This document shows, piece by piece, positions 52,244-60,662 of a stretch of DNA of 64,000 nt (position 1 is the first letter of the stretch; every line of letters starts with the position of its first letter). The notes under the pieces were generated by a model. That model was not told the origin of the DNA. It worked only from the letters and a program-made list of their open reading frames with translations, and did not search any database. A program made the position numbers and the translations under genes. Origin of the DNA: an uncultured Prevotellaceae bacterium (GTDB lineage Bacteria > Bacteroidota > Bacteroidia > Bacteroidales > Muribaculaceae); NCBI GenBank assembly GCA_900317325.1, contig ONGE01000012.1, forward strand, positions 62,001-126,000. The letters are read 5' to 3'.

Positions 52244-53749
52244 TCAATTCGATTTATTCACCCTCGACTGGGTTTCAACACTATCGTGACTGGTTGCGAT
52301 ACCCGTTGGTGCGTCGGCATCCCCCACGATATTCTTAAAATCCCCCCAAACGGGTGCTGCAAGATAAGCTGCTAATGACGCCGCTGGCACATGGAGTGTC
52401 GCAGAATTTGTCATATAAAGAATGTTGGTAAAAGTAGATTCGCAACATTTAGGAGGAGTGGTTGCGTAACAATAGACGTCGTTTAGATGGATACAGGAAG
52501 AGAATGCCCCTTCGCCGATGTAAGTGACGGAGCTGGGGATGTTGACGGTGGTCAGTTTGGAGCTCGAAGAGAAGGCACCATCTGCTATTCCTGTGGTCCC
52601 TTCTCTTAGTGTAATGCTTGTTCCCTCGGGCATGTCACCTTTGTATTCATAAGCGACCAATCCTGCATAGACCCATCCGTCAGGTTGGTTGTCGTACCAA
52701 GCGGTGCCATCGAACGCCTTGAAGGCAATGGCTGTGACGGAGTTGGGGATGTTGATGGTGGTCAGGCTGGAGCAATTATTGAACGCTTCATAGCCGATGG
52801 CTGTGACGGAGTTGGGGATGTTGATGGTGGTCAGGTTGGAGCAATTATTGAACGCACCTTCGCCGATAGAAGTGACGGAGTTGGGGATGGTCGTGTTCAT
52901 GCAACCAGCAATTAATGTATTGGTTGCCGTTTCGATAATGGCATTGCAGTTATTGCGAGAATCGTACTTTGGATTATCACTAGCTACTGAGATGGTGGCT
53001 AGGCTGGAGCAGCCAGAGAACGCATATGGCTTGATGGTCGTGACGGAGTTGGGGATGTTGATGGTGGTCAGGCCGCTGCAATTATTGAACGCTTTATAGC
53101 CGATGGTCGTGACGGAGTTGGGTATGTTGATGTTAGTCAGGTTGGAGCAGCCAGCGAACGCGCCGCCGATGATGGAAGTGACGGACTTGGGGAGGCCGGC
53201 CGAGTCATAGAACGACGCGCAGCCGCCGATAGAAGTGACGGAGTTGGGGATGGTCGTGTTCATGCAACCAGCAATTAATGTATTGGTTGCCGTTTCGATA
53301 ATAGCATTGCAGTTATTGCGAGAATCGTACTTTGGATTATCGCTAGCTACCGAGATGGCGGCTAGGTTGGAGCAGCCAGAGAACGCCCCGTCATCGATGA
53401 AAGTGACGGACTTAGGGATGGTGATGTCGGTTAGGTTGGAGCAGCTACCGAACGCAAAGAAGTCGATAGAGGTGACGGGGTAGATTGTGTCGCCGTGGGT
53501 AATGGTGGCGGGGATGGTTAGCACGCTGGGGTATTCTTTGGAGTATTCATTGGAGAATTTAATGAGAGATCCGTAATAACGTGATCCCATGAAGGGAACG
53601 GTGGCGGTGCTGCCGTTGATGCTGTAGTAGATGCCGTTAACCTTGAACTTGGAGTCTGATTTTGACACACTCTTTTTGCCAGAGCATGATACCATGGCCA
53701 GCAATAGTAGGGTCAACAGCAGTATGGTGGTATTGATGAGATGTTTCAT
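52244..53749 (-). CDS. BspA-like leucine-rich repeat lipoprotein
   Basis: 501 residues from the ATG at 53749; the frame runs on to 53896, but the promoter lies in between. A lipoprotein signal (LLLLTLLLLAMVSCSG) puts it on the membrane surface. A conserved N-terminal strand (KVNGIYYSINGSTATVPFMG) is followed by at least eight LRR_5 (BspA-type) repeats of about 23 residues with the pattern CSNLTTINIPNSVTTIG. A 163-bp segment is repeated almost exactly 363 bp apart inside the gene. BspA-like proteins bind host and microbial surfaces. No dockerin or sorting tail is seen; the C-terminus is Ser/Thr-rich. Confidence 0.85.
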   Translation of the reverse strand: MKHLINTTILLLTLLLLAMVSCSGKKSVSKSDSKFKVNGIYYSINGSTATVPFMGSRYYGSLIKFSNEYSKEYPSVLTIPATITHGDTIYPVTSIDFFAFGSCSNLTDITIPKSVTFIDDGAFSGCSNLAAISVASDNPKYDSRNNCNAIIETATNTLIAGCMNTTIPNSVTSIGGCASFYDSAGLPKSVTSIIGGAFAGCSNLTNINIPNSVTTIGYKAFNNCSGLTTINIPNSVTTIKPYAFSGCSSLATISVASDNPKYDSRNNCNAIIETATNTLIAGCMNTTIPNSVTSIGEGAFNNCSNLTTINIPNSVTAIGYEAFNNCSSLTTINIPNSVTAIAFKAFDGTAWYDNQPDGWVYAGLVAYEYKGDMPEGTSITLREGTTGIADGAFSSSSKLTTVNIPSSVTYIGEGAFSSCIHLNDVYCYATTPPKCCESTFTNILYMTNSATLHVPAASLAAYLAAPVWGDFKNIVGDADAPTGIATSHDSVETQSRVNKSN

Positions 53750-53799
53750 GATGTGATGTATTTGGTTTTTTGTTCTTCTTTGTTGCAAAATGTCTATCG

Positions 53800-53830
53800 C
53801 AAAGGTAACTATTATTCCTGATTTTCCAAA
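53800..53830 (-). promoter_or_regulatory. Promoter for the BspA-like lipoprotein
   Basis: On the minus strand TTTG (53830-53827), 19 nt, TACCTTTG (53807-53800), about 50 nt before the start codon. The rest of the 312-nt gap holds a terminator-like hairpin and nothing else I recognise. Confidence 0.75.
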
Positions 53831-53920
53831 CAGAATAAGAAAAACGAACCTAACTGTACTAAAAAGAATGGAATACAACGTCAAAAGCTGCAGCAAGAAG
53901 GAATCCGTGCTACATGAAAA

Positions 53921-53977
53921 AACAACTGAATTATCTGAAGTTTCTGATAATCAGATTTTTCAGACAATTCAGTTGTT
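53921..53977 (-). terminator. Terminator-like hairpin after the second BspA-like gene
   Basis: AACAACTGAATTATCTGA (53921-53938) pairs with TCAGACAATTCAGTTGTT (53960-53977), with one mismatch. An inner TCTGATAATCAGA palindrome fills the loop. It resembles the stem at 26654-26723. Confidence 0.65.
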
Positions 53978-54061
53978 AATTATGCCGTCGTTTTGAGTGG
54001 TCTGTGATACAATGCTGCCGCCGTGATGGCGCACTGTGTTGATGGTCCACCCTATGCCGGG

Positions 54062-56344
54062 TCAGTCGTTAGGTTGCATGAGTTTTCCGATGAGTAGGGT
54101 GACATCATTGATGTTGACCAAGCCGTCACCATTGCCGTCAGCATTCTCGGCATTGAAATTCGAGTCATCGCCAGTCATCAGATAATTAATCATGCTGATA
54201 ACGTCGCTGATGTTCACTGAGCCGTCCATGTTCACATCGCCAAACTCACCTGCATCGCCAACTATTTGTGCGAAATTCTTCCAATAATCAGCGGCTCGGT
54301 ATGCAGCCAGCGATGAAGCGGGAACGTGGAGGGTACCCGAATAATCAGTGAATGAATTGCTGTCACAGGCGGGAGGCGTCATCGCTGCGCAATAAACATG
54401 AGTAGGCTTGATGTACATGCCCTTAACTCCCGTAATCTGGCCGTTGATGTGCAGTTCGACAGGCCTCTGAATCATGATGGTTCCGCCTCTCCATTCTCCT
54501 TCACCGGTCAGCGTTAAAGAAGAAATGTGATAGCAGCTTTCAAACGCATAGTAGGCCAGCGATGTGACCGAGGTCGGGATAGTCACGCTTGCCAGGCCAT
54601 AGCAGTTTGCAAAAGCGTAATAGCCTATCGTCGTGACACCCTTCGGGATGATCACAGTCTCAAGACTGCTGCAGCCCGAGAACGTGTACTCGTCGATAAC
54701 AGTGATGGAATTACTCAGGGTCACGCTCGTCATGAAGCTGCAATTCTCAAACGCGCTGAAGCCGATGGTGGTGACCGAATTGGGGATGACAACGCCCGTG
54801 AGGGCACTGCAGCCGTAGAATGCGGTATTGCCGATTGAAGTGACGGAGTTGGGGATGGTCACATTCGTCAGGCTGCTGCAATCACGGAATACACCGTAAT
54901 TAATCATGGTAAGAGCATTGCTGAGGGTCGCGCTCGTCATGCCGGAGCAGCCATCGAAGGCGCTGTTGCCCAAGGAAGTCACCGAGTCGGGAACCTTGAT
55001 GCTGGTCAACATCTTGCACCCTGAAAAAGCCCTGGAGGCAATAGTCGTGACTGTGCTGGGAATCGATATACTCGTCATGCCGGAGCAGTATTGGAAGGCG
55101 CTGGCGCCGATGGTGGTGACACCCTCGGGGAGGGTGACGTTCGTCAGACTGCTGCAGCTGCTGAATGCGGCAATGCCGATCGAAGTGACTGCGTTACCGA
55201 AGGTCACACTCGCCAGATTACTGCATCCAGCAAAGGCGTTGCTGCCGATGGAGGTGACGGTGTTAGGGATGGTCACGCTCGTCAGGACGCGGCAACGGCA
55301 AAAAGTCATGTCGTTAATCGCGGTGAGAGCGTTGCTGAGGGTTACGCTCGCCAGGCTGCTGCAATCGGCGAAGGCGCCCGAGCCGATGGTAACGACCGAG
55401 TTGGGAATGGTAGCGCTTTGCAAACTGCTGCAGCCCGAGAATACGCTCTTGCCGATGGCGGTGACCGAACTGGGGATGGTTACACTTGTCAGGTTGGTGC
55501 AACTATTGAAAGCGCCATTGCCGATGGTGGTGACCGAACTGGGAATGGTTACGCTCGTCAGACTCGTGGCACCGACAAACGCATAACTGCCGATGGCATT
55601 GAAATAACCCGGAATGGCCAGATTTGTCACCTCGGTGCCATTCAAGTAAAGATGTTTGGCAAAATACAGAGGATTGGCTTTCTCGTTTTCAAAATTGATC
55701 TTGGACCAGTTGGTAATATTTTCAATGTTTACGCGCTGCAGAGCCGAACAATCCACAAACGCGTTCTTGCTCACGGTAGTGAGGGCATTGCCCATGGTCA
55801 CGCTCGTGAGTCCACTGCATCGATTGAAGGCAGATTCACCGATGGTGATGACCGAGTTGGGGATGGTCACAGTAGTCAGGCTGGAGCAGCCGCTGAATGT
55901 CCAAGTGCCGATGGAGCGGACCGAGTTGCCTATTGTCACGTTCGTCATGCCGTCGCAGTAGGAGAATGCGCCGTTGCCGATGGTGGTGACCGAATTAGGG
56001 ATGACTATGCTTGTCAACCGACTGTCGTAATCAAAGACATAGTTGCCGATCGAGGTGACCGTATTGGGAATCTCAACACCCGTCAGGTTGTTGCATCGTT
56101 CAAATGCACCATCGCCAATGGCTGTGACCGGATAGGTGATGCCGTCATGAGTGACCGTCTCGGGGATTACGACTAGACCCGAATACTCAACATACTGTGA
56201 AGGATTCATTCCTTGATAGGTCACAGTGGCTTCATTGCCATTGATGTTGTAATAGATGCCATCGACCTCAAAGTCGTGGGCCGATGCGATTGCTGGCAAA
56301 GAGATTGCCATAACCAGAAGTGCGGTTTTGATGAACTGTTGCAT
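54062..56344 (-). CDS. BspA-like leucine-rich repeat protein with C-terminal dockerin
   Basis: 760 residues. Signal peptide (ends IASA), then an N-terminal strand similar to the neighbour (EVDGIYYNINGNEATVTYQG) and about 20 LRR_5 repeats, most with the pattern CSSLTNVTIPNSVTSIG. The last 60 residues form a type I dockerin with two loops starting DVNMDG and DGNGDG. The second loop is of normal length, with no CPIC motif. It is predicted to be secreted and probably surface-bound; the combination of BspA repeats and a dockerin suggests assembly with a cohesin-bearing partner that is not in the window. Lies upstream of the BspA-like lipoprotein on the same strand. Confidence 0.87.
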   Translation of the reverse strand: MQQFIKTALLVMAISLPAIASAHDFEVDGIYYNINGNEATVTYQGMNPSQYVEYSGLVVIPETVTHDGITYPVTAIGDGAFERCNNLTGVEIPNTVTSIGNYVFDYDSRLTSIVIPNSVTTIGNGAFSYCDGMTNVTIGNSVRSIGTWTFSGCSSLTTVTIPNSVITIGESAFNRCSGLTSVTMGNALTTVSKNAFVDCSALQRVNIENITNWSKINFENEKANPLYFAKHLYLNGTEVTNLAIPGYFNAIGSYAFVGATSLTSVTIPSSVTTIGNGAFNSCTNLTSVTIPSSVTAIGKSVFSGCSSLQSATIPNSVVTIGSGAFADCSSLASVTLSNALTAINDMTFCRCRVLTSVTIPNTVTSIGSNAFAGCSNLASVTFGNAVTSIGIAAFSSCSSLTNVTLPEGVTTIGASAFQYCSGMTSISIPSTVTTIASRAFSGCKMLTSIKVPDSVTSLGNSAFDGCSGMTSATLSNALTMINYGVFRDCSSLTNVTIPNSVTSIGNTAFYGCSALTGVVIPNSVTTIGFSAFENCSFMTSVTLSNSITVIDEYTFSGCSSLETVIIPKGVTTIGYYAFANCYGLASVTIPTSVTSLAYYAFESCYHISSLTLTGEGEWRGGTIMIQRPVELHINGQITGVKGMYIKPTHVYCAAMTPPACDSNSFTDYSGTLHVPASSLAAYRAADYWKNFAQIVGDAGEFGDVNMDGSVNISDVISMINYLMTGDDSNFNAENADGNGDGLVNINDVTLLIGKLMQPND

Positions 56345-56417
56345 AAATTAATAAGGTTTATCTGTAATTTGTGAATTTTGATAGCAATATGTCAGAATAT
56401 GATCCGATTTTCGGCGG

Positions 56418-56449
56418 CAAAAGTAGTGGTTTTCTTGCAAATTACCAAA
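56418..56449 (-). promoter_or_regulatory. Promoter for the dockerin-bearing BspA-like gene
   Basis: On the minus strand TTTG (56449-56446), 20 nt, TACTTTTG (56425-56418), about 74 nt before the start codon. Confidence 0.7.
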
Positions 56450-56498
56450 CCATACAACAAATTTGCTATAATTATTCAAAATCATTGTGCAAGCCATC

Positions 56499-56526
56499 GG
56501 CCAGCACTACTGGAGCGGGATTGGGG
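56499..56526. repeat. REP-like sequence, downstream copy
   Basis: The stretch around GGCCAGCACTACTGGAGCGG resembles the one at 57574 on the far side of the transposase gene in the same orientation, with about four of five positions identical over 27 nt and further similarity just upstream (GCCATCGGCC against GCCGGTGGCC). Confidence 0.6.
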
Positions 56527-56538
56527 TGATGGATTGCC

Positions 56539-57528
56539 TTACTTGGGTGGAAGGGTGGTGATAGCCTTTGCCAAGTGGTTGAGTTGCAGGCACTGCTCGC
56601 GGGTGATTCTTTTTTTCTCGCTGTGATAGGGCCAAGGGGCGACGAAAAGCAACTGTCCCCGTGCGCAGGCATCGAACTGCTGGCCGCCTGGCTTCCACAT
56701 GGGGGAGAAACCGTTCTCGAGCAGAATGATTTCCCGTATCCCTGCTTCGAAGGCTGTTCTCATCACCGCTTTTTCGCAAGGACTGATGCATGGAGAAACC
56801 AGAATGGCGCCATCACGTGCCATCGCCATGTAGCGGTTTACCTCGTGTGCTATAGCTTCATCGGTATTGATGCTTCGCGAACATTGTACCATGACCTTGA
56901 AAGGATGGTCGAGCAGGAATCGGTTGCCTGCAATGGCGACATGTGTTTCTCCTAAAGTGATGTCTTGTTGGATGGTAAAGAATTCGGGATGGTGCTGTTT
57001 GGTCCATAGTCGGCGTGGATTGTCATGCAGGTAGTTCAGCATGGTTTCCAGCTGCCCTTTATTGACGAGAATCCTGTCATGGTAGCCCTCTTCCCAGAGG
57101 GTTGTTCCCAATAATTGCCTTGCTGCGGCATTGCATCCCACCTTGAAACCGTTTACTACATTGCCCAGGTGGTAGGGGACCTGGCGGGTAACAAATAGAA
57201 CCCCGTGCAAGTGGTCGGGCATCAATTGGATATCCAGCAGCCGCACTTCAGGAAAATGGGTTGTAATGGATTGCCAGCAGTTGAGCACCTGCTCGCCCAA
57301 AGCACTAGGAAGCACCCAGGGCATGGGGTGATTGTCATCGGGAGCGCAGAGCTCTCCTAGCACAGGCCTGCGACCCTCCACGGTCAAGGTGACCATATAG
57401 ATGCAGCGGCTGCGGTAGTCGTGCCAAGCGTTGCGCCGCTTCATGGAGCGGTTCACTTGGAGGCCCTCATGGTGGTCTTTCCACCACTGCCTGCGCCTCT
57501 CGTCGCGGTCATGCCTCTGGTTGCTCAT
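56539..57528 (-). CDS. RAYT-type transposase (REP-associated tyrosine transposase) with an extra C-terminal domain
   Basis: 329 residues. The N-terminal half (about 30-185) fits the Y1_Tnp/RAYT family: CIYMVTLTVEGRRPVLGEL, the HUH pair His106 and His108 in MPDHLHGV, LWEEGYHDRIL, and the likely catalytic Tyr166 in NYLHDNPRRLW. These enzymes act on single-stranded palindromic (REP) sequences. The C-terminal half (about 190-329, DGAILVSPCISPCEKAVMRT, IILLENGF, CARGQLLFVAPW) is not part of the basic RAYT and looks like a Rossmann-type (SLOG/DprA-like) domain. Related REP-like sequences flank the gene on both sides. Confidence 0.8.
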   Translation of the reverse strand: MSNQRHDRDERRRQWWKDHHEGLQVNRSMKRRNAWHDYRSRCIYMVTLTVEGRRPVLGELCAPDDNHPMPWVLPSALGEQVLNCWQSITTHFPEVRLLDIQLMPDHLHGVLFVTRQVPYHLGNVVNGFKVGCNAAARQLLGTTLWEEGYHDRILVNKGQLETMLNYLHDNPRRLWTKQHHPEFFTIQQDITLGETHVAIAGNRFLLDHPFKVMVQCSRSINTDEAIAHEVNRYMAMARDGAILVSPCISPCEKAVMRTAFEAGIREIILLENGFSPMWKPGGQQFDACARGQLLFVAPWPYHSEKKRITREQCLQLNHLAKAITTLPPK

Positions 57529-57567
57529 GTGGATATGGTACTCTTTATACTACTGGAAGATAAACAG

Positions 57568-57624
57568 GCCGGTGGCCTGCACTACTGCAACAGGATGCGG
57601 TTGTAGTAGTGCGAGCCACCGGCT
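57568..57624. repeat. REP-like hairpin, upstream copy
   Basis: GCCGGTGGC (57568-57576) pairs with GCCACCGGC (57615-57623). Inside, GCACTACT (57579-57586) pairs with AGTAGTGC (57605-57612) and CAAC with GTTG, leaving a small loop. The left half resembles the sequence at 56499. It also lies just past the OPT transporter's stop codon and may end its mRNA. Confidence 0.7.
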
Positions 57625-57636
57625 CGTTAATGGGAA

Positions 57637-59601
57637 TTAATTGTCTTTCTTGGCGCGCAGGCAGGAGACGGCAAGGAAGAGAATCAGGGCGATGTACATC
57701 ACGATGGCGAGCCAGTTGCTGGCACTCTCGCTCAAGGGGCTGACGTACTTGAAGCCGAAGAAAATCATGGCTGCGCTGACAACACCCATGAGGGCACCAC
57801 CAGCGATGAAACCGGATGCCAACAGGGTGCCACGCTCTTTGCGGGCCTTGTTGACAGCCTCATCCTTGCTGCGGCTGCCGACGAACCAGCTGATGATGGC
57901 GCCGACGAGCAGCGGGGCGTTCAGCTGCAAGGGGATGAACATACCCAGCGAGAAGGGCAGGGCAGGCACCTTGAGCCAGTTGAGTAACAGGGCGAGAATA
58001 GCACCCACGCCGTAGAGTAACCAAGGAGTTTCACCACCCATCATCAGGGGCTTGATGACTGCTGCCATGGCATTGGCCTGAGGAGCCACCATAGCGTTGG
58101 GACCGGTAAAACCGTAGGCCTCGTTGAGGATCATCATCACACCACCGACGGTGGCTGCCGACACGAGGGTGCCGACGAACTTCCACGTCTGCTGCTTGGC
58201 GGGCGTGGTGCCGATCCAGTAACCGATCTTCATATCGGTGACCATACCACCAGCCATCGACAATGCGGTGCAGACCACACCACCAATGACCATGGCGGCC
58301 ACGATGCCCTTGGAGCCCTCGAGACCGATGGCGACAAAGATGACGCTGGCCACGATGAGGGTCATCAGGGTCATACCCGAAACGGGGTTGCTGCCCACGA
58401 TAGCGATAGCGTTAGCGGCTACGGTGGTGAACAGGAAGGCAATCACCAGGACAACGAGGAAGGCCACGATGGTCTGCAGCAGGTTGTGGATCACACCGAT
58501 GTAGAAGAACACGAAGGTCACCAGCAGGGCTGCCAGCAGGGCAAACACGAGGACCTTCATGGAGATGTCACGCTGATGGCGCTCGACCTGCACGTTCTGG
58601 GCCTGGCCCTTGAATGCCTGTCCGGCGAGACCGGCAGCATTCTTGATGACACCCCACGACTTGACGATGCCGATGACACCGCTCATGGCGATACCGCCGA
58701 TACCGATGTAGCGTGCACCGCCAGCGAAGATCTCATCGGGAGCCATCTGGGCAAACTCAGGATTCATGCCCATGAGCGGAACGATGATCCACCAGATGAA
58801 AGCACTACCTGCAAAGATGATGAAGGCATAGGGCAGGCCGATGATGTAACCCAGACCCAGCACAGCAGCACCGGTGTTGATCTTGAAGATCATCTTCACA
58901 TTGTTGGTGAAGTTCTCCATTGCAGGGATGGCTTGGGTGGTAAGCACTTCTTTCCACCAACCGAAGGTAGAGAGCAGGAAGTCATACAGACCGCCCACGA
59001 TACCAGCGATGAGCAAGGGACGAGCCTGGTCGCCGCCCTTCTGGCCGCTGACGAGCACCTGGGTGGTCGCCGTAGCCTCGGGGAACGGGAACTTGCCGTG
59101 CATGTCGCTCACGAAGTACTTGCGGAAGGGGATAAAGAACAAAATACCCAAGCAGCCACCCAGCAGAGAGCTGAGAAAGACTTCCAGGAAGTTCACGGTG
59201 ATTTCGGGATACTCGGCCTGCAGGATGTAGAGGGCAGGCAGGGTGAAGATGGCACCGGCCACGATGATGCCCGATGCGGCACCGATGGACTGGATAATGA
59301 CATTCTCGCCCAGTGAGTTCTTGCGCTTGGTCGCTGCACCAATGCCGGCGGCAATGATGGCGATGGGGATGGCAGCCTCAAACACCTGGCCCACCTTGAG
59401 GCCCAAATAGGCTGCTGCGGCACTGAAGATGACCGCCATAATCAGACCCAGCGAGACCGAGTAAGGCGTGATCTCGGGATACGTCTTGTCGGGCTTCAGG
59501 ATGGGGACATATTTCTCCCCAGGCTTGAGCTCGCGCGCGGCGTTGTCGGGCAACGACATCTCGTCTTGCTGTTGTTGAACAATGATTTCTTCGTCTTTCA
59601 T
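57637..59601 (-). CDS. OPT-family (oligopeptide/metal-chelate) transporter
   Basis: 654 residues with about 14-16 membrane helices after a polar N-terminus of about 45 residues. The start of the transport core (EITPYSVSLGLIMAVIFSAA, then YLGLKVGQVFEAAIPIAI) and the repeated Gly-rich helices are typical of the OPT superfamily, which takes up small peptides or metal-chelate complexes by proton symport. The substrate is not predictable. It stands alone. Confidence 0.9.
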   Translation of the reverse strand: MKDEEIIVQQQQDEMSLPDNAARELKPGEKYVPILKPDKTYPEITPYSVSLGLIMAVIFSAAAAYLGLKVGQVFEAAIPIAIIAAGIGAATKRKNSLGENVIIQSIGAASGIIVAGAIFTLPALYILQAEYPEITVNFLEVFLSSLLGGCLGILFFIPFRKYFVSDMHGKFPFPEATATTQVLVSGQKGGDQARPLLIAGIVGGLYDFLLSTFGWWKEVLTTQAIPAMENFTNNVKMIFKINTGAAVLGLGYIIGLPYAFIIFAGSAFIWWIIVPLMGMNPEFAQMAPDEIFAGGARYIGIGGIAMSGVIGIVKSWGVIKNAAGLAGQAFKGQAQNVQVERHQRDISMKVLVFALLAALLVTFVFFYIGVIHNLLQTIVAFLVVLVIAFLFTTVAANAIAIVGSNPVSGMTLMTLIVASVIFVAIGLEGSKGIVAAMVIGGVVCTALSMAGGMVTDMKIGYWIGTTPAKQQTWKFVGTLVSAATVGGVMMILNEAYGFTGPNAMVAPQANAMAAVIKPLMMGGETPWLLYGVGAILALLLNWLKVPALPFSLGMFIPLQLNAPLLVGAIISWFVGSRSKDEAVNKARKERGTLLASGFIAGGALMGVVSAAMIFFGFKYVSPLSESASNWLAIVMYIALILFLAVSCLRAKKDN

Positions 59602-59714
59602 AAAAACTTGATACTATTTAATTGGTAATGTTTTTAATCGGGTTAACAAACTGCGAAGATAGGCAAAAATCAACAAACCGTCACCACCGATAGGCGAAAA
59701 TCTGTGTTTTTTAC

Positions 59715-59722
59715 TATCTTTG
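59715..59722 (+). promoter_or_regulatory. Likely -7 element for the 59747 gene
   Basis: TATCTTTG at 59715-59722, 25 nt before the ATG at 59747; no clear -33 TTG. Confidence 0.5.
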
Positions 59723-59746
59723 CGCATTAAAACGATTTAACACTGC

Positions 59747-60571
59747 ATGACAATGATGATCAAAAGAATCTTATTACCGATAATGGTTGCCCTCCTGACG
59801 ATAGGAGCGGTGAATGCCCAGAATGCCTATTGCAGCGAGCAGGTTACTCTCGAGGAACTTGCCGCTTACATCGACACCACTCGAGCTGTATCACCGAGTG
59901 TCAAGCTGTTCTATACCAACCTGGTGAACAATCCCACCCACAGTTATCGCATCGAGCACCTGGACTTGGGTTTCAACGGATGCACGGGCCGTGTTGACGA
60001 GAAGGTGGTCATGGCCGACGGTTCGCGCCGTGACAACGTATTCATTTTCAACGAGAAAGGACTTCTCACCCAATCCACTATCCAGGGCAGCAAGGGCAAC
60101 AAGACTGTGGTGGATTACACCTATTCCTATGACGAGGTGCTGGGCTACACCCTCAAGCAGAGCAAGAGCAAGAAACGCACCATCAACTATGCGCCCATCT
60201 ACGGCGAGCACGGGCGTCGCGAGTCCATCAAGGGCAGCAACGGCCAGCGTCAGGACTATTTCTACAACGAACAGGGACACCTGGCAAAACTCGTCATCAA
60301 CCCCGCGAAAGGCGACAAGCGCACGTTGCTCTATCAAGGGGGCTATGTCGTGCGTGAGGAAACCGGCGGCAAGGCCTTCCGCTACCATTATGACTTTGAC
60401 ACGGCAACAGGAAAGAAGTTCCTCATTTCCATCGAGGAACTGAAGGGCACCGAGGTGGTGCATACGCGCACCTTCGACTACGACATCGACACCCATGGCC
60501 GCTACACCCGCGTGAGTGTAGCCCTCGATGGCAAACACCAGATGACGGTCACACGCAGCTATGCTGAGTGA
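59747..60571 (+). CDS. Secreted hypothetical protein with repeated Tyr/Gly strands
   Basis: 274 residues (Met at 59747, or at 59753/59756). Signal peptide (ends AVNAQ). The mature part is a series of short strands such as VFIFNEKGLLTQSTI, DYFYNEQGHLAKLV and FRYHYDFDTATGKKF, resembling YD/RHS-like beta repeats, with no known domain. Function unknown. It lies 91 nt upstream of the PorE-like gene on the same strand and may be cotranscribed with it. Confidence 0.65.
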   Translation: MTMMIKRILLPIMVALLTIGAVNAQNAYCSEQVTLEELAAYIDTTRAVSPSVKLFYTNLVNNPTHSYRIEHLDLGFNGCTGRVDEKVVMADGSRRDNVFIFNEKGLLTQSTIQGSKGNKTVVDYTYSYDEVLGYTLKQSKSKKRTINYAPIYGEHGRRESIKGSNGQRQDYFYNEQGHLAKLVINPAKGDKRTLLYQGGYVVREETGGKAFRYHYDFDTATGKKFLISIEELKGTEVVHTRTFDYDIDTHGRYTRVSVALDGKHQMTVTRSYAE

Positions 60572-60662
60572 TGGCCACATCGGGCTATCGGTCAGAAACT
60601 GGCTGGTAATGACAATAAACCGCGCGGGTTTCTCGTTAATAATGAAATAGCAACGCAATTTC

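Noticed and set aside
52500-53500. Regularly spaced repeats that resemble a CRISPR array
   Set aside because: The ~69-nt spacing equals 23 codons and the repeats encode BspA-type leucine-rich repeats; the repeat units vary and no cas genes are present. The same holds for 54500-56100.
53750-53896. Extension of the BspA-like lipoprotein frame
   Set aside because: A full -33/-7 promoter lies within it, so translation must begin at the lipoprotein signal at 53749.
55091-56176. Long plus-strand frames through the second BspA-like gene
   Set aside because: They are shadows of the repeated codons of the minus-strand LRR gene and have no start context or homology that I can see.
56539-57528. A full insertion sequence around the RAYT gene
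   Set aside because: No terminal inverted repeats or target-site duplications typical of an IS are visible; the flanking similar sequences are in direct orientation and REP-like.
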